This document shows, one piece after another, positions 35,271 to 45,110 of a stretch of 64,000 bases of DNA (position 1 is its first letter; every line of letters starts with the position of its first letter). Both the position numbers and the translations under genes were made by a program. Location of the stretch: NCBI GenBank assembly GCA_016214895.1, contig JACRMR010000002.1, forward strand, positions 64,001 through 128,000, read 5' to 3'. Under the pieces are notes generated by a model. The model had not been told where the DNA came from. It did no database searches and worked only from the letters and a program-made list of their open reading frames with translations. This stretch comes from a candidate division KSB1 bacterium. Lineage in GTDB: Bacteria > Electryoneota > RPQS01.

Positions 35271-37418
35271 TCAGCGTTCGAGCAGTGCAAGCACTTCAAT
35301 TGATGCCGTCTGCGGAAAGAAGTCGAACGGCGTAATCTCGACGGGGTGAAAGCCGCTGGAAGTCAGGACCCGCAGATCACGCCCAAGTCGCGCGGGGTTG
35401 CAGGAAAGATAGCAGATGCGCCGGACCGGTGACTTGAGCAGGCGCTCGAGGATCGCGGGATGCACGCCGCTGGCCGGTGGGTCGAGAATCACGAGATCGC
35501 CGCCGCCAATGCGAGCGGCAAAGGAGTTAATGGTGTCGCGGAGATCACCGGGCACGAAATCGGGACCGGTGATTCCCCGCCGCTCCGCGAATTCCATGAA
35601 TGCCGTCCGGGAGTGAGCAGACTGCTCGGCAACGGTGACTGGACAGCGTCCGGCGGATGCGGCAATCCCGAGCGCGCCGTACCCGCCGTAGAGGTCCCAA
35701 ATGCGTGAAAGCCGTTCCGTTGTGAAGCGCTCCGCGATGCGCGCATGAACCAACTCCGCGGCGGCAGCATTGACCTGACAGAAAGCGAGGGGCGGCAGCT
35801 CGATCGGGTCGGCGCCGTGGCGCGTGAGCATCGGGTGCGAGCGCCCGGGCGTGAAACCGGCAAGCGATGAATTCGGAATGCCCGCGGAATTCCCGCGAAC
35901 CGTCCAGATTCCTCCGGACAGCTCCGGCAATTCGAGCCGCGACTCCCACGCGCGATGCGATCGCGCATCGCATCCGCCGGGGAAGACCAGCACCGCCCCG
36001 GCGCCGTCCCGCGTGGCGTGAATCTGGATCCGCTTCGGTGTCGATTCAAGTCTCGCCGGATCGAGTTCGCGCAATCTCGCGGCGAGCGCCGACAACGCGC
36101 GCGATACCGCGGGCAGCGCCAGGCTGCACTCCGCAAGCGCGACGCCGCGAGTCGCGCGTGCCTCCGCGCGAAAGCCGACCGCAAGCCGCCCCTCGTCCAG
36201 CCAAATCGCGGGTGTGATTCGCTGACGGTAGCCCCACCGCTGCGGACTCGGAACCGTCGGCCGAATCTCGACTTCGCCCATCAGTTTTCGTAATGTGCGG
36301 TGAACCAGATCGCGCTTCTGCTCAAGCTGAATCGTGTACTCGAGTCCGCCCCACGGAGAAGCATTGCACTCGTGGTGGTGCGGGCACGGATGAGCGACGC
36401 GATGCGGAGACGGCTGAACCAGCCGCAGGAGCTTCGCGTTCGCGCCCCGCTGACCGGGCGTGTACTCAATCGCAACGCGATCTCCCGGCAGCGCTCCCGA
36501 TATGAAGACCGCGCCGGATGTTGTGTGCGCGACGCCGTCTCCCGTGGTGGCCAGCGCGTCCACTTCGACTTCCAATTCACGACTCGAATCCGGAGTAGTG
36601 CCGGTCCGCGATTGTCGGTAAAATGCGTTCGCCGATGCGAACGCGCCGGCCAGCGTTGACTCCGTGGCGGAAAGCCGAGCGCCGAATTCGCGCAGCGCCG
36701 TGTCAATCTCCAGGCGATTGTGCTGATAGATGTCGCGCCAGAGTTCCCAATCGCTGCCGGCGAGCCGCGTCATGGACTCAAGTCCGGTGCCGCTCAATCC
36801 TCGTGCGAGTCCGGCGTCCAACGATTGCAGTTGCGCTGCCAGCAGCGTGGAAAGTACTTGCGGGAGGTGACTCGTGCGAGCGACGATAGAATCGTGCAGA
36901 CCGAGCGGAATCTCGCGCACGACGGCGCCGAGCTCGCTGATCCACTGCGTTACCGCTTGCGCGCGCTCCTTGTCGGCTGCGTCGTGCCCGCAAATGACCC
37001 AATTGCGCCCGCGAAATAGTTCGGCCTCGGCATTCGCGATTCCGCCGACCTCTTTTCCGGACATCGGATGCGTGAGGATCAGACGGTGCGCGGCGGCTTC
37101 CGCGGTCAGCGGCAAGAGCGACGCCTTCACGCTGGCCACATCCACTATCGTCGCCGCGGCGTGCAACCGGAGAAACTCGCGGGTCACCTCAGCGGCCTGA
37201 CGCAACGGAACCGCGACAACGATCAGTTCGGTTCGCAACTCCGCCAGCGAAGCGACCACGCAATGCACGGCACCGCGCTCCAGCGCCGCTTGCATTACCG
37301 CGCTCGAAATATCAAAGCCAAGGCATTCGACACGCGGCAGCTGCTTGCGCACGGCAAGACCGATCGATCCGCCGATCAGACCAAGTCCCGCGATGCCGAC
37401 CGACTGGATGCGACTCAC
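35271..37418 (-). CDS. Bifunctional fusion: prephenate dehydrogenase plus RNA uracil-5-methyltransferase
   Basis: 715 residues in one frame. Residues 1-280 are a complete TyrA-type dehydrogenase: GLGLIGGSIGLAV for NAD(P), DVASVKASL, THPMSGKEVGG, SHLPQVLSTLL and GTGLESMTRLAGSDWELW. It would oxidatively decarboxylate prephenate (or arogenate) towards tyrosine. From about 283 there is a TRAM domain and then a TrmA/RlmD-type methyltransferase: DLYGGYGALGI for SAM, DPPASGV, and catalytic Cys673 in LSCNPARLGRDL. The iron-sulfur site is CPHHHEC followed by Ser where RlmD has its third Cys; the fourth (ALAEC) is present. The ATG overlaps the DAHP synthase stop (ATGA). No internal stop or frameshift separates the halves. 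Confidence 0.9.
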   Translation of the reverse strand: MSRIQSVGIAGLGLIGGSIGLAVRKQLPRVECLGFDISSAVMQAALERGAVHCVVASLAELRTELIVVAVPLRQAAEVTREFLRLHAAATIVDVASVKASLLPLTAEAAAHRLILTHPMSGKEVGGIANAEAELFRGRNWVICGHDAADKERAQAVTQWISELGAVVREIPLGLHDSIVARTSHLPQVLSTLLAAQLQSLDAGLARGLSGTGLESMTRLAGSDWELWRDIYQHNRLEIDTALREFGARLSATESTLAGAFASANAFYRQSRTGTTPDSSRELEVEVDALATTGDGVAHTTSGAVFISGALPGDRVAIEYTPGQRGANAKLLRLVQPSPHRVAHPCPHHHECNASPWGGLEYTIQLEQKRDLVHRTLRKLMGEVEIRPTVPSPQRWGYRQRITPAIWLDEGRLAVGFRAEARATRGVALAECSLALPAVSRALSALAARLRELDPARLESTPKRIQIHATRDGAGAVLVFPGGCDARSHRAWESRLELPELSGGIWTVRGNSAGIPNSSLAGFTPGRSHPMLTRHGADPIELPPLAFCQVNAAAAELVHARIAERFTTERLSRIWDLYGGYGALGIAASAGRCPVTVAEQSAHSRTAFMEFAERRGITGPDFVPGDLRDTINSFAARIGGGDLVILDPPASGVHPAILERLLKSPVRRICYLSCNPARLGRDLRVLTSSGFHPVEITPFDFFPQTASIEVLALLER

Positions 37419-38440
37419 TCGGCCCCCGCGAGGCGCCGCCCGGTCGCTGAAGCGATGATGCGAAGCTCCACCATCATCCGCGAAAACTGATCGAAAGTCA
37501 GACTCTGTGGACCGTCCGAAATCGCATGGTCGGGATCGGGATGCACCTCGACCAACAAACCGTGCGCCCCGGCCGCGATGGCCGCGCGGGACATGGCCGG
37601 AACTTTGCTGCGCAACCCCGTGCCGTGCGAAGGATCGGCGAAGATCGGCAGATGGGACAGGGATTGAATCACGGGAATCGCGGCAATGTCCATGGTGTTG
37701 CGCGTGTAAGTCTCGAAGGTGCGAATTCCGCGTTCGCAGAGAATGACCTGCTCATTTCCCCCGGCGAGTAAGTACTCGGCGGCCATCAGCCATTCCTCGT
37801 AGGTCGCGGAGTTCCCGCGCTTCAAAAGCACCGGCTTGCGAATCTGCCCGAGCGCCCGCAGCAAATTGTAGTTCTGCATGTTGCGCATGCCGACTTGCAG
37901 AATGTCACAGTAGCTCGCGACCAACTCGATCTGGGAAATCTCCATGACTTCCGTGACCGAGAACATGTCGTGCTCCCGCGCCGCGTCACGCAAGAAGCAA
38001 AGCCCCTGCTCAGCAAGTCCGGTAAACGCATAGGGAGACGTGCGCGGCTTGAAGGCACCGCCACGCAAACCAACCGCTCCGAGCGCTTTCAGAGCTTTCG
38101 CGGTGGCGTGAATCATCTCCTCGTTCTCGATGGAGCACGGCCCCGCGATCACGGCTACTTCGTCGCCGCCGAGCGCGGTGTTGCCGACGTGAAGCACCGT
38201 CCCGGAAGGGTGGAACTCGCGGGCCGCGAGCTTGTACGGCTTCGAGACCCGAATCACCTTGTCAACACCGCCCAGCAGTTCGACTTCGCGCGAGTCAATG
38301 CTCTCGGTCTTGCCGATGACCCCGAGGACGGTCGTGGACTGCCCGGTCGAACGATGCACGGTAAAACCGCGCTTGCTCAACTCCTCAATAATCTGACCGA
38401 CTTGCGCGTCGCCCGCGCCATGTTGCATGACGATAATCAT
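37415..38440 (-). CDS. aroF: 3-deoxy-7-phosphoheptulonate synthase (DAHP synthase) with N-terminal regulatory domain
   Basis: 341 residues. The first 90 (MIIVMQHGAGDAQVGQIIEEL, then IGKTESID) form the ferredoxin-like/ACT-type regulatory domain of Thermotoga-type DAHP synthases. The barrel then shows AVIAGPCSIENEEM, LRGGAFKPRTSPYAF, DILQVGMRNMQNYNLL, KPVLLKRG, ILCERGIRTFE and FADPSHGTG, all substrate or metal-binding motifs. It condenses phosphoenolpyruvate and erythrose 4-phosphate in the first shikimate step. The start overlaps the chorismate mutase stop (TGATG) and the stop overlaps the TyrA fusion start, so the three enzymes are tightly coupled; tyrosine or prephenate feedback is likely but not visible. 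Confidence 0.95.
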   Translation of the reverse strand: MIIVMQHGAGDAQVGQIIEELSKRGFTVHRSTGQSTTVLGVIGKTESIDSREVELLGGVDKVIRVSKPYKLAAREFHPSGTVLHVGNTALGGDEVAVIAGPCSIENEEMIHATAKALKALGAVGLRGGAFKPRTSPYAFTGLAEQGLCFLRDAAREHDMFSVTEVMEISQIELVASYCDILQVGMRNMQNYNLLRALGQIRKPVLLKRGNSATYEEWLMAAEYLLAGGNEQVILCERGIRTFETYTRNTMDIAAIPVIQSLSHLPIFADPSHGTGLRSKVPAMSRAAIAAGAHGLLVEVHPDPDHAISDGPQSLTFDQFSRMMVELRIIASATGRRLAGAE

Positions 38441-38757
38441 CAGGACTCTCCTTGCCCGGTAGGATGCTCTTCGTACCCTTGCAGCAGCCGCATCTCGTCG
38501 ATAATCCGCTCGTAGATGCGGCGCAGGGCGGCGGTCTCAAGCGGTCCGCGATTAGCGCCGCCCAGCTGAGAGTAAATCTGCTGCTCACGCTCCAAATCCA
38601 CGATCGGCAAGCCGCCCTGCCGCTTGAGGTAGCCGATCATGCGGGCGCAGCGCGCGCGCTCATTCAGGAGCCGCACCATGGTCCCGTCGATCGCGTCGAT
38701 CTGTTTTCTCCAGTGATCCATGCTCATCGGAATGGGAGTTGGCGAAGGGACCGGCAT
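38440..38757 (-). CDS. Chorismate mutase, AroQ type
   Basis: 105 residues with the all-helical AroQ fold: WRKQIDAIDGTMVRLLNERARCARMIGYLKRQ (key: RKQIDAID and LLNERARCARMIGYLK) and the C-terminal RRIYERIIDEMRLLQ helix. Arg, Lys and Glu positions expected to bind chorismate are present. It rearranges chorismate to prephenate for the dehydrogenase encoded two genes downstream. The start is uncertain: ATGs at 38757, 38727 and 38721 are possible, the last giving the typical family length. It is the first gene of the aromatic operon. Confidence 0.9.
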   Translation of the reverse strand: MPVPSPTPIPMSMDHWRKQIDAIDGTMVRLLNERARCARMIGYLKRQGGLPIVDLEREQQIYSQLGGANRGPLETAALRRIYERIIDEMRLLQGYEEHPTGQGES

Positions 38758-38887
38758 TGAACATCCGGCCCAGCGTGACTCGGATTGACCTCGAACTTAC
38801 CACATAACATAGGGAAATCCGCGGTGGATGTCAAGCGGCTGCCGACACCGACGCGGATTTCCTCAACGATCGCCGCTCGCGCAGCGC

Positions 38888-41800
38888 TTAGACGCGGACC
38901 AGCGAAGGTTGGCGCCGAGGCGCCCGTGGCGCGAGTGCCGCCGGTGCAGTTCGCCGCGACATGAATTCGGTCAGGTACATAGCCGTTTTGTCGGCGACTC
39001 TTGTCCAGGTGAAGCGCCGGTAATTGCGCCGTCCGCGCTCAATCAACTGGTTGCGCAACTTCGAATCGGAGAGCACAGCGATCGCGGCCCGGGCGATATC
39101 CTCGACATCCTCGGCGTTGACGAGCATGGCCGCGTCGCCCGCGACTTCGAGCTGAGAAGAGTTGTTGCCCGCGACCACTGGGCACCCGGCGGACATCGCC
39201 TCCACGATCGGAAGTCCGAAGCCCTCGTACAAACTGGGGAACAACAGCAGGCGCGACTTCCGGTAAAGCGCCGTGAGATCGTCGTCGACGACGTGCCCGG
39301 GATAGATCACCGCGCCTGGCGGCAGGCCGACGGTGCGCTCGAGTCCGGAGAGCGCGTTCAGCATGCTGGACGGAAGGTCTCCCGCGATGACCAGCTTGAC
39401 GTCACGCTGCAAGACCTCTCGAATGACGTGCAGCGAGTACAGCATGCCGGGCGCGTTCTTGCGCGGGTCAGGGACGCCGACGAACAGCAGGTGCTCGGCC
39501 GACGATGTGACAATTTCGCGCACCGTGACATTGGACGGTTGTGCGACCGGCGCCGTCGCATGCCGCTCCGTAACGCCCGCGTGGATGACCCGCAGTCGCT
39601 CGAGTTTCACGCCGAGCACACGGCGAATGTCCTCAGCGGTCGCCTGCGAAATGCACAGAAAGAGATCGCACTCACGGTTCAGCAGCGTCAATTGCTGCGT
39701 ATAGCGCTGCTTGCCGACGGGATCGTGATTCAAATAGGCCGGAGCGAACAGCGCGGGGATGAGATCGTAAAACGTGCAGGCCAGCGGCACATCCAACTCG
39801 CGGGAATGCTGAACCAGCAGCGGCGTCGTCGGACTTAGCGGGTGAGGACTGTAAACCAGATCGGGGCGAAGCAGCGCGAGGTCCTGATAGGCGCAAGCGC
39901 TTACATCACGAAGTCCCAAATCATGGTCCACCGCCGCGCGAGTGCTCTCCGCGTCGGGTCCGACGAACGTGAACCGCCAATCCGGAAGGCGATGCAGCAA
40001 CGCGGTGAAATGGTCAATCGTGTAACGCCCGATCCCGCGATTCCGTGTCGCGGTTTCAAGCAGCGCGTTTGCATCAACGGCCAAATGCAATTTGTCGGGC
40101 CAGGCGCGGCGATGGGCGCGGATGTCGGCGGCGGCCGGCGTCTCGCGTGCCGCGGATCGGCGCTTGCCAGCGCTGACATCGAGGAGGTAGAACTCGCCGC
40201 CCGATGACACATCAATCTCATAATCTGTTGCCCCGGCCTCGCGCAGCAGCGTTTCCACGGCAGCGCGCGTCACCAGCCAACGATGCTCAAGATTATGCAC
40301 GAGTTCGGGATCGTAATCAGGCTTATCGGAGCTGGGAAGTGTGACCAGGACGCGCCGCCCCACGCGCATGCACTCGCGCAGGGCGCGGATTGCGTCCTCG
40401 AAATCGACATGCTCAAAGATTTCCGGTGCCATGACGCAGTCGAACCGGCCTGATTCATAGGGCAGACCCGCAACCACGTCCCCATAGTTGAATTGAATTT
40501 GCGGTCGAACCGCGCGGCAGACGTCCAACCGGCCACGGAAAATATCCGCGGCGTGGGTCGCGCCCGTGTAAGCGGCGACGTAGCCGTTGGCCGGGCCGAT
40601 CTCCAGGATGTTCCCCGCCGCACGCTGTTTCAACCAACGTACGCGCTCACGCTGCAACGGCTCGGCGTAAATCTGATCCGGGTGCGTCGCATAGTAGCGC
40701 ATGAGATCAGTCGTGGGCTGCTGCTCGGCAGCCTTGACTTTTTGATACACTGCCGACATTTGCTGGCCGACTAATGTCCAACTGAACGCACTTGCATACA
40801 CGCGGACGTTGTCCGCGATGACGCGGGAGATCACCGGATTCGTCAATACATGGCTGATTGCCGCGGCCAGCGGAAAGGATTCGGTCGTCCGCAAGGAAAC
40901 CGCAAACGGCGTATCGAGCGCGGGCGAATCCGACGTGACGACCGGCCGACCGCACGAGAGCGCGGTAACCAGCGCGGCGGACGCCTCATAGCGGCGGCTC
41001 TGGTAGTTCAAGACCACGACGTCCGACGCGCGCAGGAAGTTATCGCGCTGCTCGTCCGTCAGGTAGGTGTCCGCGAAGCGAACGGCAGCTCCCAAGCCCA
41101 GCTCTTCCGCGCGGGCCTTGCACTGTGATTCATAGGCAGGGCCGGCAGGATTGTGCGGATGGGGCCGGCCCAGAATCATGAGGCGGGAGTTCGGATGGGC
41201 CTTACGCACATCGGCGAACGCTTCAATCAACTCGACAATCCCCTTATGCGGGTCCAGAAATCCAACCGTCGAGACTATCTGGATCGCCGGGTCGATGCCG
41301 AGCGCAAGCTTGCTCTCAAATATGTCGGCGACCTTGAGCTCGGGAATTGCCATCGGAATCCAGTCCGTGCGATCCGGCGCGCCGCCCAACGCGACGAGCT
41401 GCAGCTCATTCTGGGGATGGTGAACGATACAACGATCAGAAAGCCGCTGGCGCTCGCCCATTTCGGTCACGGTCGAGTCGGTGGCGTGGAAGGTCGTCAC
41501 GATCCGTGTCCCGAACTTGCGCACTTCGATCATCAGGGGGGTTAGCCAACTATCCGCCGAAAACATCCCGCCGTGGTTGATGTGCAAAACGTCAAAGCGC
41601 TCACGACGCAGGATCTCGTAGAGCTCACGATACCCGTCTTTGTCCCGGGTCCAACAACGAACTACGCCCGACTCATCACCACCATGGATGTCGGTCGCCC
41701 GTTCGGCAAGTACGGTGGGAGAAATCCCCGCCTTCCGCAGTGCGGCGACCAGCGATTCCGCGTACATGGCAAGTCCGCAGGTCTGCCGGTACGTTGTGAG

Positions 41801-43456
41801 CAGCGCGATACGAAGCGAGGTGGGCGCGGTAATGGTCTGTTCTGGCACGGGAGTCTCCATAGTGGTCGTCGGTTGTGCGATAACCGGCTTGCCGTGAGCC
41901 GTGAGCATTTCAGCGGCCGCAAAACCGTCGGCAGCGAAGTATTGCAGATCGTCCTGCTTGAGTTTGGACCGCCAGCGAGCCATAAAGCGCTCATGATTAG
42001 GCCCTTGCTTCGCGTGCCCGCTCACGGTCTTCGACTCAAAGTGCCGGATGCGGCTTTCCGCGCAGTACCAGACCTGCTTACCGGCCTCGCGCGCGCGCAG
42101 GCAAAGATCCGCGTCCTCGTAGGAATTGTGAAAGCCCTCGTCGAAGCCGCCCAACTGCTCGAATAAGTTGCGGACGATCATCAGGCAACTGCCCGCAACG
42201 AATTGGAAGGCGCGGCTGTGCGAGACCGCCGTGTGTGTCGCAGGCAGAAGATCATGATAAATACTGTAGAAATTCCCATCCGCACCCACCACATTGCCCG
42301 CTTGTTGAACGCGATCCGTGTCGGGAAAGACTTGGAGGTTGCCGACGATGCCGATCGACTTGTCGCCGCGCGCGCAATTGAGCATGGCGTCCAGCCAGCC
42401 GGGTTCAACCACCGTGTCGTTGTTCAGGAAGACGATGAATTCGCCGTTGGCTTTCGCCGCGCCGGTGTTGCAGGCAATGGCGAAACCGCGATTGCACCCC
42501 AGCGAAATAGCCGTGACGCGGCCGCCGAGCGAGGGCAAGTACTCCGTGGTACCGTCCGTGGAGCCATCGTCCACGACGATCACTTCATACGCTGCGGCAC
42601 CGGGGGTGGTGAAAATCGATTGCAGGCACTGCTTGGTGAACTCGAGATTGTTCAAGACGGGAATTACAATCGAAACGTCACAGGCTGGCGAAGCGGAGAT
42701 TCGAGGTGGAGGAACTGACACCTGCGCCTTAAGGCTGCCCGTGAATATAAACTGCTGCGCGGTCAGTTCGTTCAAGTCGGCCGGTGCGACCTGCCGCAAG
42801 ACGAGACCGCCCAAGTCCAGATCGAGCGCCGTTTCCGGCGGTGTCTGCATCGACTTCTCAAACAGCGGATCGCGCACGGTCTCGACCAGTGTCGCCTCGA
42901 TGCCCGCGCTCTCAAAGAGCCTGTACATGTCCTTCAGCGCAAAAAACCGCAAATGCGTGCTGTCGAGAATGCCCCACTCCTCATAGGTCCATGAGCCTTC
43001 GAGTAACTTGCCGATAATCCCCAGGTTCCGAATATTCGGGATGCTGGCAATCACGGTCCCGTGCGGTGCCAGACCCGTCGCGAGCTTTTTCAGCGTCGCC
43101 CAGGGATCGATCAGGTGTTCAAGCACGTCGGCAAGGATGATGCAATCCGCGGATCCCGCCGGAATCGGCAGCGGCATGCGCTCAATGTCACCCACGAAAA
43201 CCTCGTCGAGGCATTCGCGCGCGATCTCCGCGACTTCCGGCTGAATCTCGATGCCGATCACGCGCGCGGTTCCGCGCGACTTCAACAGCGCGCCGAGCGC
43301 TCCGCGACCGCAGCCGACATCCAGCACCGTCTTCGCCGTGGTGGGTACTAAGTCAGCAAGATTTGCTCGCGCATTCGCGTAATAATAATCTGGCTTCAAT
43401 GCCTGTTTGCGCGGCGCTGCGGAGTGTTCCGGTGTGGATCGCTGGTCGTTGGTCAT
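38888..43456 (-). CDS. Five-domain glycan enzyme: methyltransferase, GT2, GT4, methyltransferase, GT4
   Basis: 1522 residues. About 20-230: class I methyltransferase (TVLDVGCGRGALG, DVLEHLIDPW). About 260-500: GT2 with IVIPVLNN, VIVVDDGSTDGT, FLNNDTVVEPGW and GGFDEGFHNSYEDADLCLR (two parts). About 555-925: GT4-like with GFLDPHKGIVELIEAF but an EX7E motif reduced to one Glu (YEASAALVTA). About 935-1110: second methyltransferase (ILEIGPANGYVAAY, APEIFEHVDFEDA). About 1145-1500: GT4 with intact EX7E (YEGFGLPIVEAMSAG). Such proteins assemble and methyl-cap polysaccharide chains in the cytosol. No membrane helices seen. Gene order suggests it serves the neighbouring polysaccharide operon. A terminator precedes it, so it has its own promoter, which I could not place. 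Confidence 0.85.
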   Translation of the reverse strand: MTNDQRSTPEHSAAPRKQALKPDYYYANARANLADLVPTTAKTVLDVGCGRGALGALLKSRGTARVIGIEIQPEVAEIARECLDEVFVGDIERMPLPIPAGSADCIILADVLEHLIDPWATLKKLATGLAPHGTVIASIPNIRNLGIIGKLLEGSWTYEEWGILDSTHLRFFALKDMYRLFESAGIEATLVETVRDPLFEKSMQTPPETALDLDLGGLVLRQVAPADLNELTAQQFIFTGSLKAQVSVPPPRISASPACDVSIVIPVLNNLEFTKQCLQSIFTTPGAAAYEVIVVDDGSTDGTTEYLPSLGGRVTAISLGCNRGFAIACNTGAAKANGEFIVFLNNDTVVEPGWLDAMLNCARGDKSIGIVGNLQVFPDTDRVQQAGNVVGADGNFYSIYHDLLPATHTAVSHSRAFQFVAGSCLMIVRNLFEQLGGFDEGFHNSYEDADLCLRAREAGKQVWYCAESRIRHFESKTVSGHAKQGPNHERFMARWRSKLKQDDLQYFAADGFAAAEMLTAHGKPVIAQPTTTMETPVPEQTITAPTSLRIALLTTYRQTCGLAMYAESLVAALRKAGISPTVLAERATDIHGGDESGVVRCWTRDKDGYRELYEILRRERFDVLHINHGGMFSADSWLTPLMIEVRKFGTRIVTTFHATDSTVTEMGERQRLSDRCIVHHPQNELQLVALGGAPDRTDWIPMAIPELKVADIFESKLALGIDPAIQIVSTVGFLDPHKGIVELIEAFADVRKAHPNSRLMILGRPHPHNPAGPAYESQCKARAEELGLGAAVRFADTYLTDEQRDNFLRASDVVVLNYQSRRYEASAALVTALSCGRPVVTSDSPALDTPFAVSLRTTESFPLAAAISHVLTNPVISRVIADNVRVYASAFSWTLVGQQMSAVYQKVKAAEQQPTTDLMRYYATHPDQIYAEPLQRERVRWLKQRAAGNILEIGPANGYVAAYTGATHAADIFRGRLDVCRAVRPQIQFNYGDVVAGLPYESGRFDCVMAPEIFEHVDFEDAIRALRECMRVGRRVLVTLPSSDKPDYDPELVHNLEHRWLVTRAAVETLLREAGATDYEIDVSSGGEFYLLDVSAGKRRSAARETPAAADIRAHRRAWPDKLHLAVDANALLETATRNRGIGRYTIDHFTALLHRLPDWRFTFVGPDAESTRAAVDHDLGLRDVSACAYQDLALLRPDLVYSPHPLSPTTPLLVQHSRELDVPLACTFYDLIPALFAPAYLNHDPVGKQRYTQQLTLLNRECDLFLCISQATAEDIRRVLGVKLERLRVIHAGVTERHATAPVAQPSNVTVREIVTSSAEHLLFVGVPDPRKNAPGMLYSLHVIREVLQRDVKLVIAGDLPSSMLNALSGLERTVGLPPGAVIYPGHVVDDDLTALYRKSRLLLFPSLYEGFGLPIVEAMSAGCPVVAGNNSSQLEVAGDAAMLVNAEDVEDIARAAIAVLSDSKLRNQLIERGRRNYRRFTWTRVADKTAMYLTEFMSRRTAPAALAPRAPRRQPSLVRV

Positions 43457-43643
43457 GGCTACGGTACGTCAGGGTTCAGGTTTCGGGGTACGTTTCCCCT
43501 CGTCCGGCGGCGGAGAGAGTCCATTCCCGACCTGATAACGCAATTCGCATACCAAGCTGCTATGGCGATTAAGTCCCTATATAACCTAACCTATCGAGCC
43601 CGCTCTGGTACTGGTGCGGCACGTTCTTTCCCCGACACGAGCG

Positions 43644-43677
43644 AAAAAAATGCCCCTTCGCAAGTGTCGAAAGGGCA
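43644..43677 (-). terminator. Terminator of the polysaccharide operon
   Basis: On the minus strand TGCCCTTTCG pairs with CGAAGGGGCA (one wobble) around a seven-base loop and is followed by seven Ts. It lies 30 bases past the amylase stop. Confidence 0.9.
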
Positions 43678-43706
43678 CGAAATCCGGCGATGTATGCGGT
43701 CGCGAC

Positions 43707-45110
43707 CTACCGCTTGAACACGCGATATCCCCACGGTTCAATGACTAATGCGGTGGCAGCCTGAATCCGAAGGGGGCTGCCCGTGAAAGCGTTTACGTAG
43801 TCCCCGTCGGCTTCGCGGTCGGTTAGCTTTGCCTGGACCAGTCCCGAGCTGAGGTTCAGCAACACCAGTACCGACGCGCCGTCCTGCTCGCGGCTGTAAG
43901 CGAAGATGCTGGAATCCGCGAGCGTGTGAATTCGCTTGAACCGACCGCCCCGCGCGCCGTTTGCCAGTGCCGGATGTGAACGCTTGAGCTGGAGTAGCGA
44001 GGTGTAGAACGACTCCAGCGGCAGCTTGGACCAATCGACGGAGTCCTTGTCAAAAAACTTCAGGCTGCGATCGAGTCCCGCCTCCTGACCCGTATAGACC
44101 AGCGGCATTCCGGGTGCCGTTGCCGTCAGCACGGCGAACGGCTTGACCGCACGTTGCATGCGCTCTGTAACCGCCGCATTCCACGAGTTCTCATCGTGGT
44201 TGTCCGTGAATAGCATGCGGAACGCGTCGCGCGGATAGGCCGCGGAGTCCGCGGGAAAATAGCGATCAAGATCCGCCACCGCCTTCCGGCCGTGCGCGAT
44301 ATCGCGCATCAAGTGATGCAGCGACCACGCATAGGTCATGTCGAAGGCATGCTCGTGACAGAGCGGATTCTCGTCCTCCGCAAGCATGAACACCGGCTTG
44401 ATCCGGTTCAACTCGCGTCGCGCATGATCCCAGAAATCCGACGGTACCATGCCCGCCACGTCGCAACGATAGCCGTCGATACCGCATTCCGTTACCCAGT
44501 ACTTCAGCGCGTCGGTCATGTAGCTCCGTAGCCCCGGCGAAGCGTAGTTCAGGTCCACCACGTCCGACCAGTCGGCTACCGGCGGAAGCGGCTGGCCCGT
44601 AGAGTCGCGCGTAAACCAATCCGGATGTTCGGCAAGCAGCGGATTGTCCCACGCGCAATGATTCGCTACCCAGTCGAGAATCACGTACATGCCCAGTTCG
44701 TGGGCGCGGTTCACGAGCGCGGTCAAATCCGCGATCGTGCCGAACTCCGGGTTGACCGCGCGATAGTCGCGCACGGAATAATAGCTGCCGAGCGAACCCT
44801 TGCGATTCTGCTCGCCAATCGGATTAACGGGCATCAGCCAGAGGATCGAAACGCCCATCTGCTGCAAGCGCGGCAGGTGCCGCGCAAATGCATTTAGCGT
44901 GCCCTCCGGTGTGTATTGGCGAATGTTGACTTCATAGATCGTGGCCTGGTACGACCAGTCCGGGTGTACGACATCGCTGGCCGCCGGCGCCGCGCCCAGC
45001 AGCCGGGCCAGACCCAACAGCGAACCCACAACCAGCGGCGGCCAGGTCGCCGCGCGGCGCAGGCGGCGGGATGTTGACTTGAAAAAGAACTCAAGCATGT
45101 TCACGATCAT
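43707..45110 (-). CDS. Exported alpha-amylase family glycoside hydrolase (GH13)
   Basis: 467 residues. A hydrophobic export signal follows a basic N-terminus (RRLRRAATWPPLVVGSLLGLARLLGAAPAA, residues 15-44; key: RRLRRAA and GSLLGLARLLG). The barrel carries GH13 regions: region I DWVANH, region II GYRCDVAGM with the nucleophile Asp, region III with Glu in FMLAEDEN, and region IV FTDNHDEN. Active residues are complete, so it should cleave or transfer alpha-1,4/1,6-glucans. It is probably periplasmic or outer-membrane associated. Its ATG overlaps the PepF stop (TGATG). As last gene of a polysaccharide operon it may trim or recycle glycan. Confidence 0.9.
   Translation of the reverse strand: MIVNMLEFFFKSTSRRLRRAATWPPLVVGSLLGLARLLGAAPAASDVVHPDWSYQATIYEVNIRQYTPEGTLNAFARHLPRLQQMGVSILWLMPVNPIGEQNRKGSLGSYYSVRDYRAVNPEFGTIADLTALVNRAHELGMYVILDWVANHCAWDNPLLAEHPDWFTRDSTGQPLPPVADWSDVVDLNYASPGLRSYMTDALKYWVTECGIDGYRCDVAGMVPSDFWDHARRELNRIKPVFMLAEDENPLCHEHAFDMTYAWSLHHLMRDIAHGRKAVADLDRYFPADSAAYPRDAFRMLFTDNHDENSWNAAVTERMQRAVKPFAVLTATAPGMPLVYTGQEAGLDRSLKFFDKDSVDWSKLPLESFYTSLLQLKRSHPALANGARGGRFKRIHTLADSSIFAYSREQDGASVLVLLNLSSGLVQAKLTDREADGDYVNAFTGSPLRIQAATALVIEPWGYRVFKR

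Noticed and set aside
43457-43706. Promoter for the five-domain gene
   Set aside because: AT-rich stretches near 43560-43610 contain partial -10-like sequences, but no -35 at acceptable spacing.
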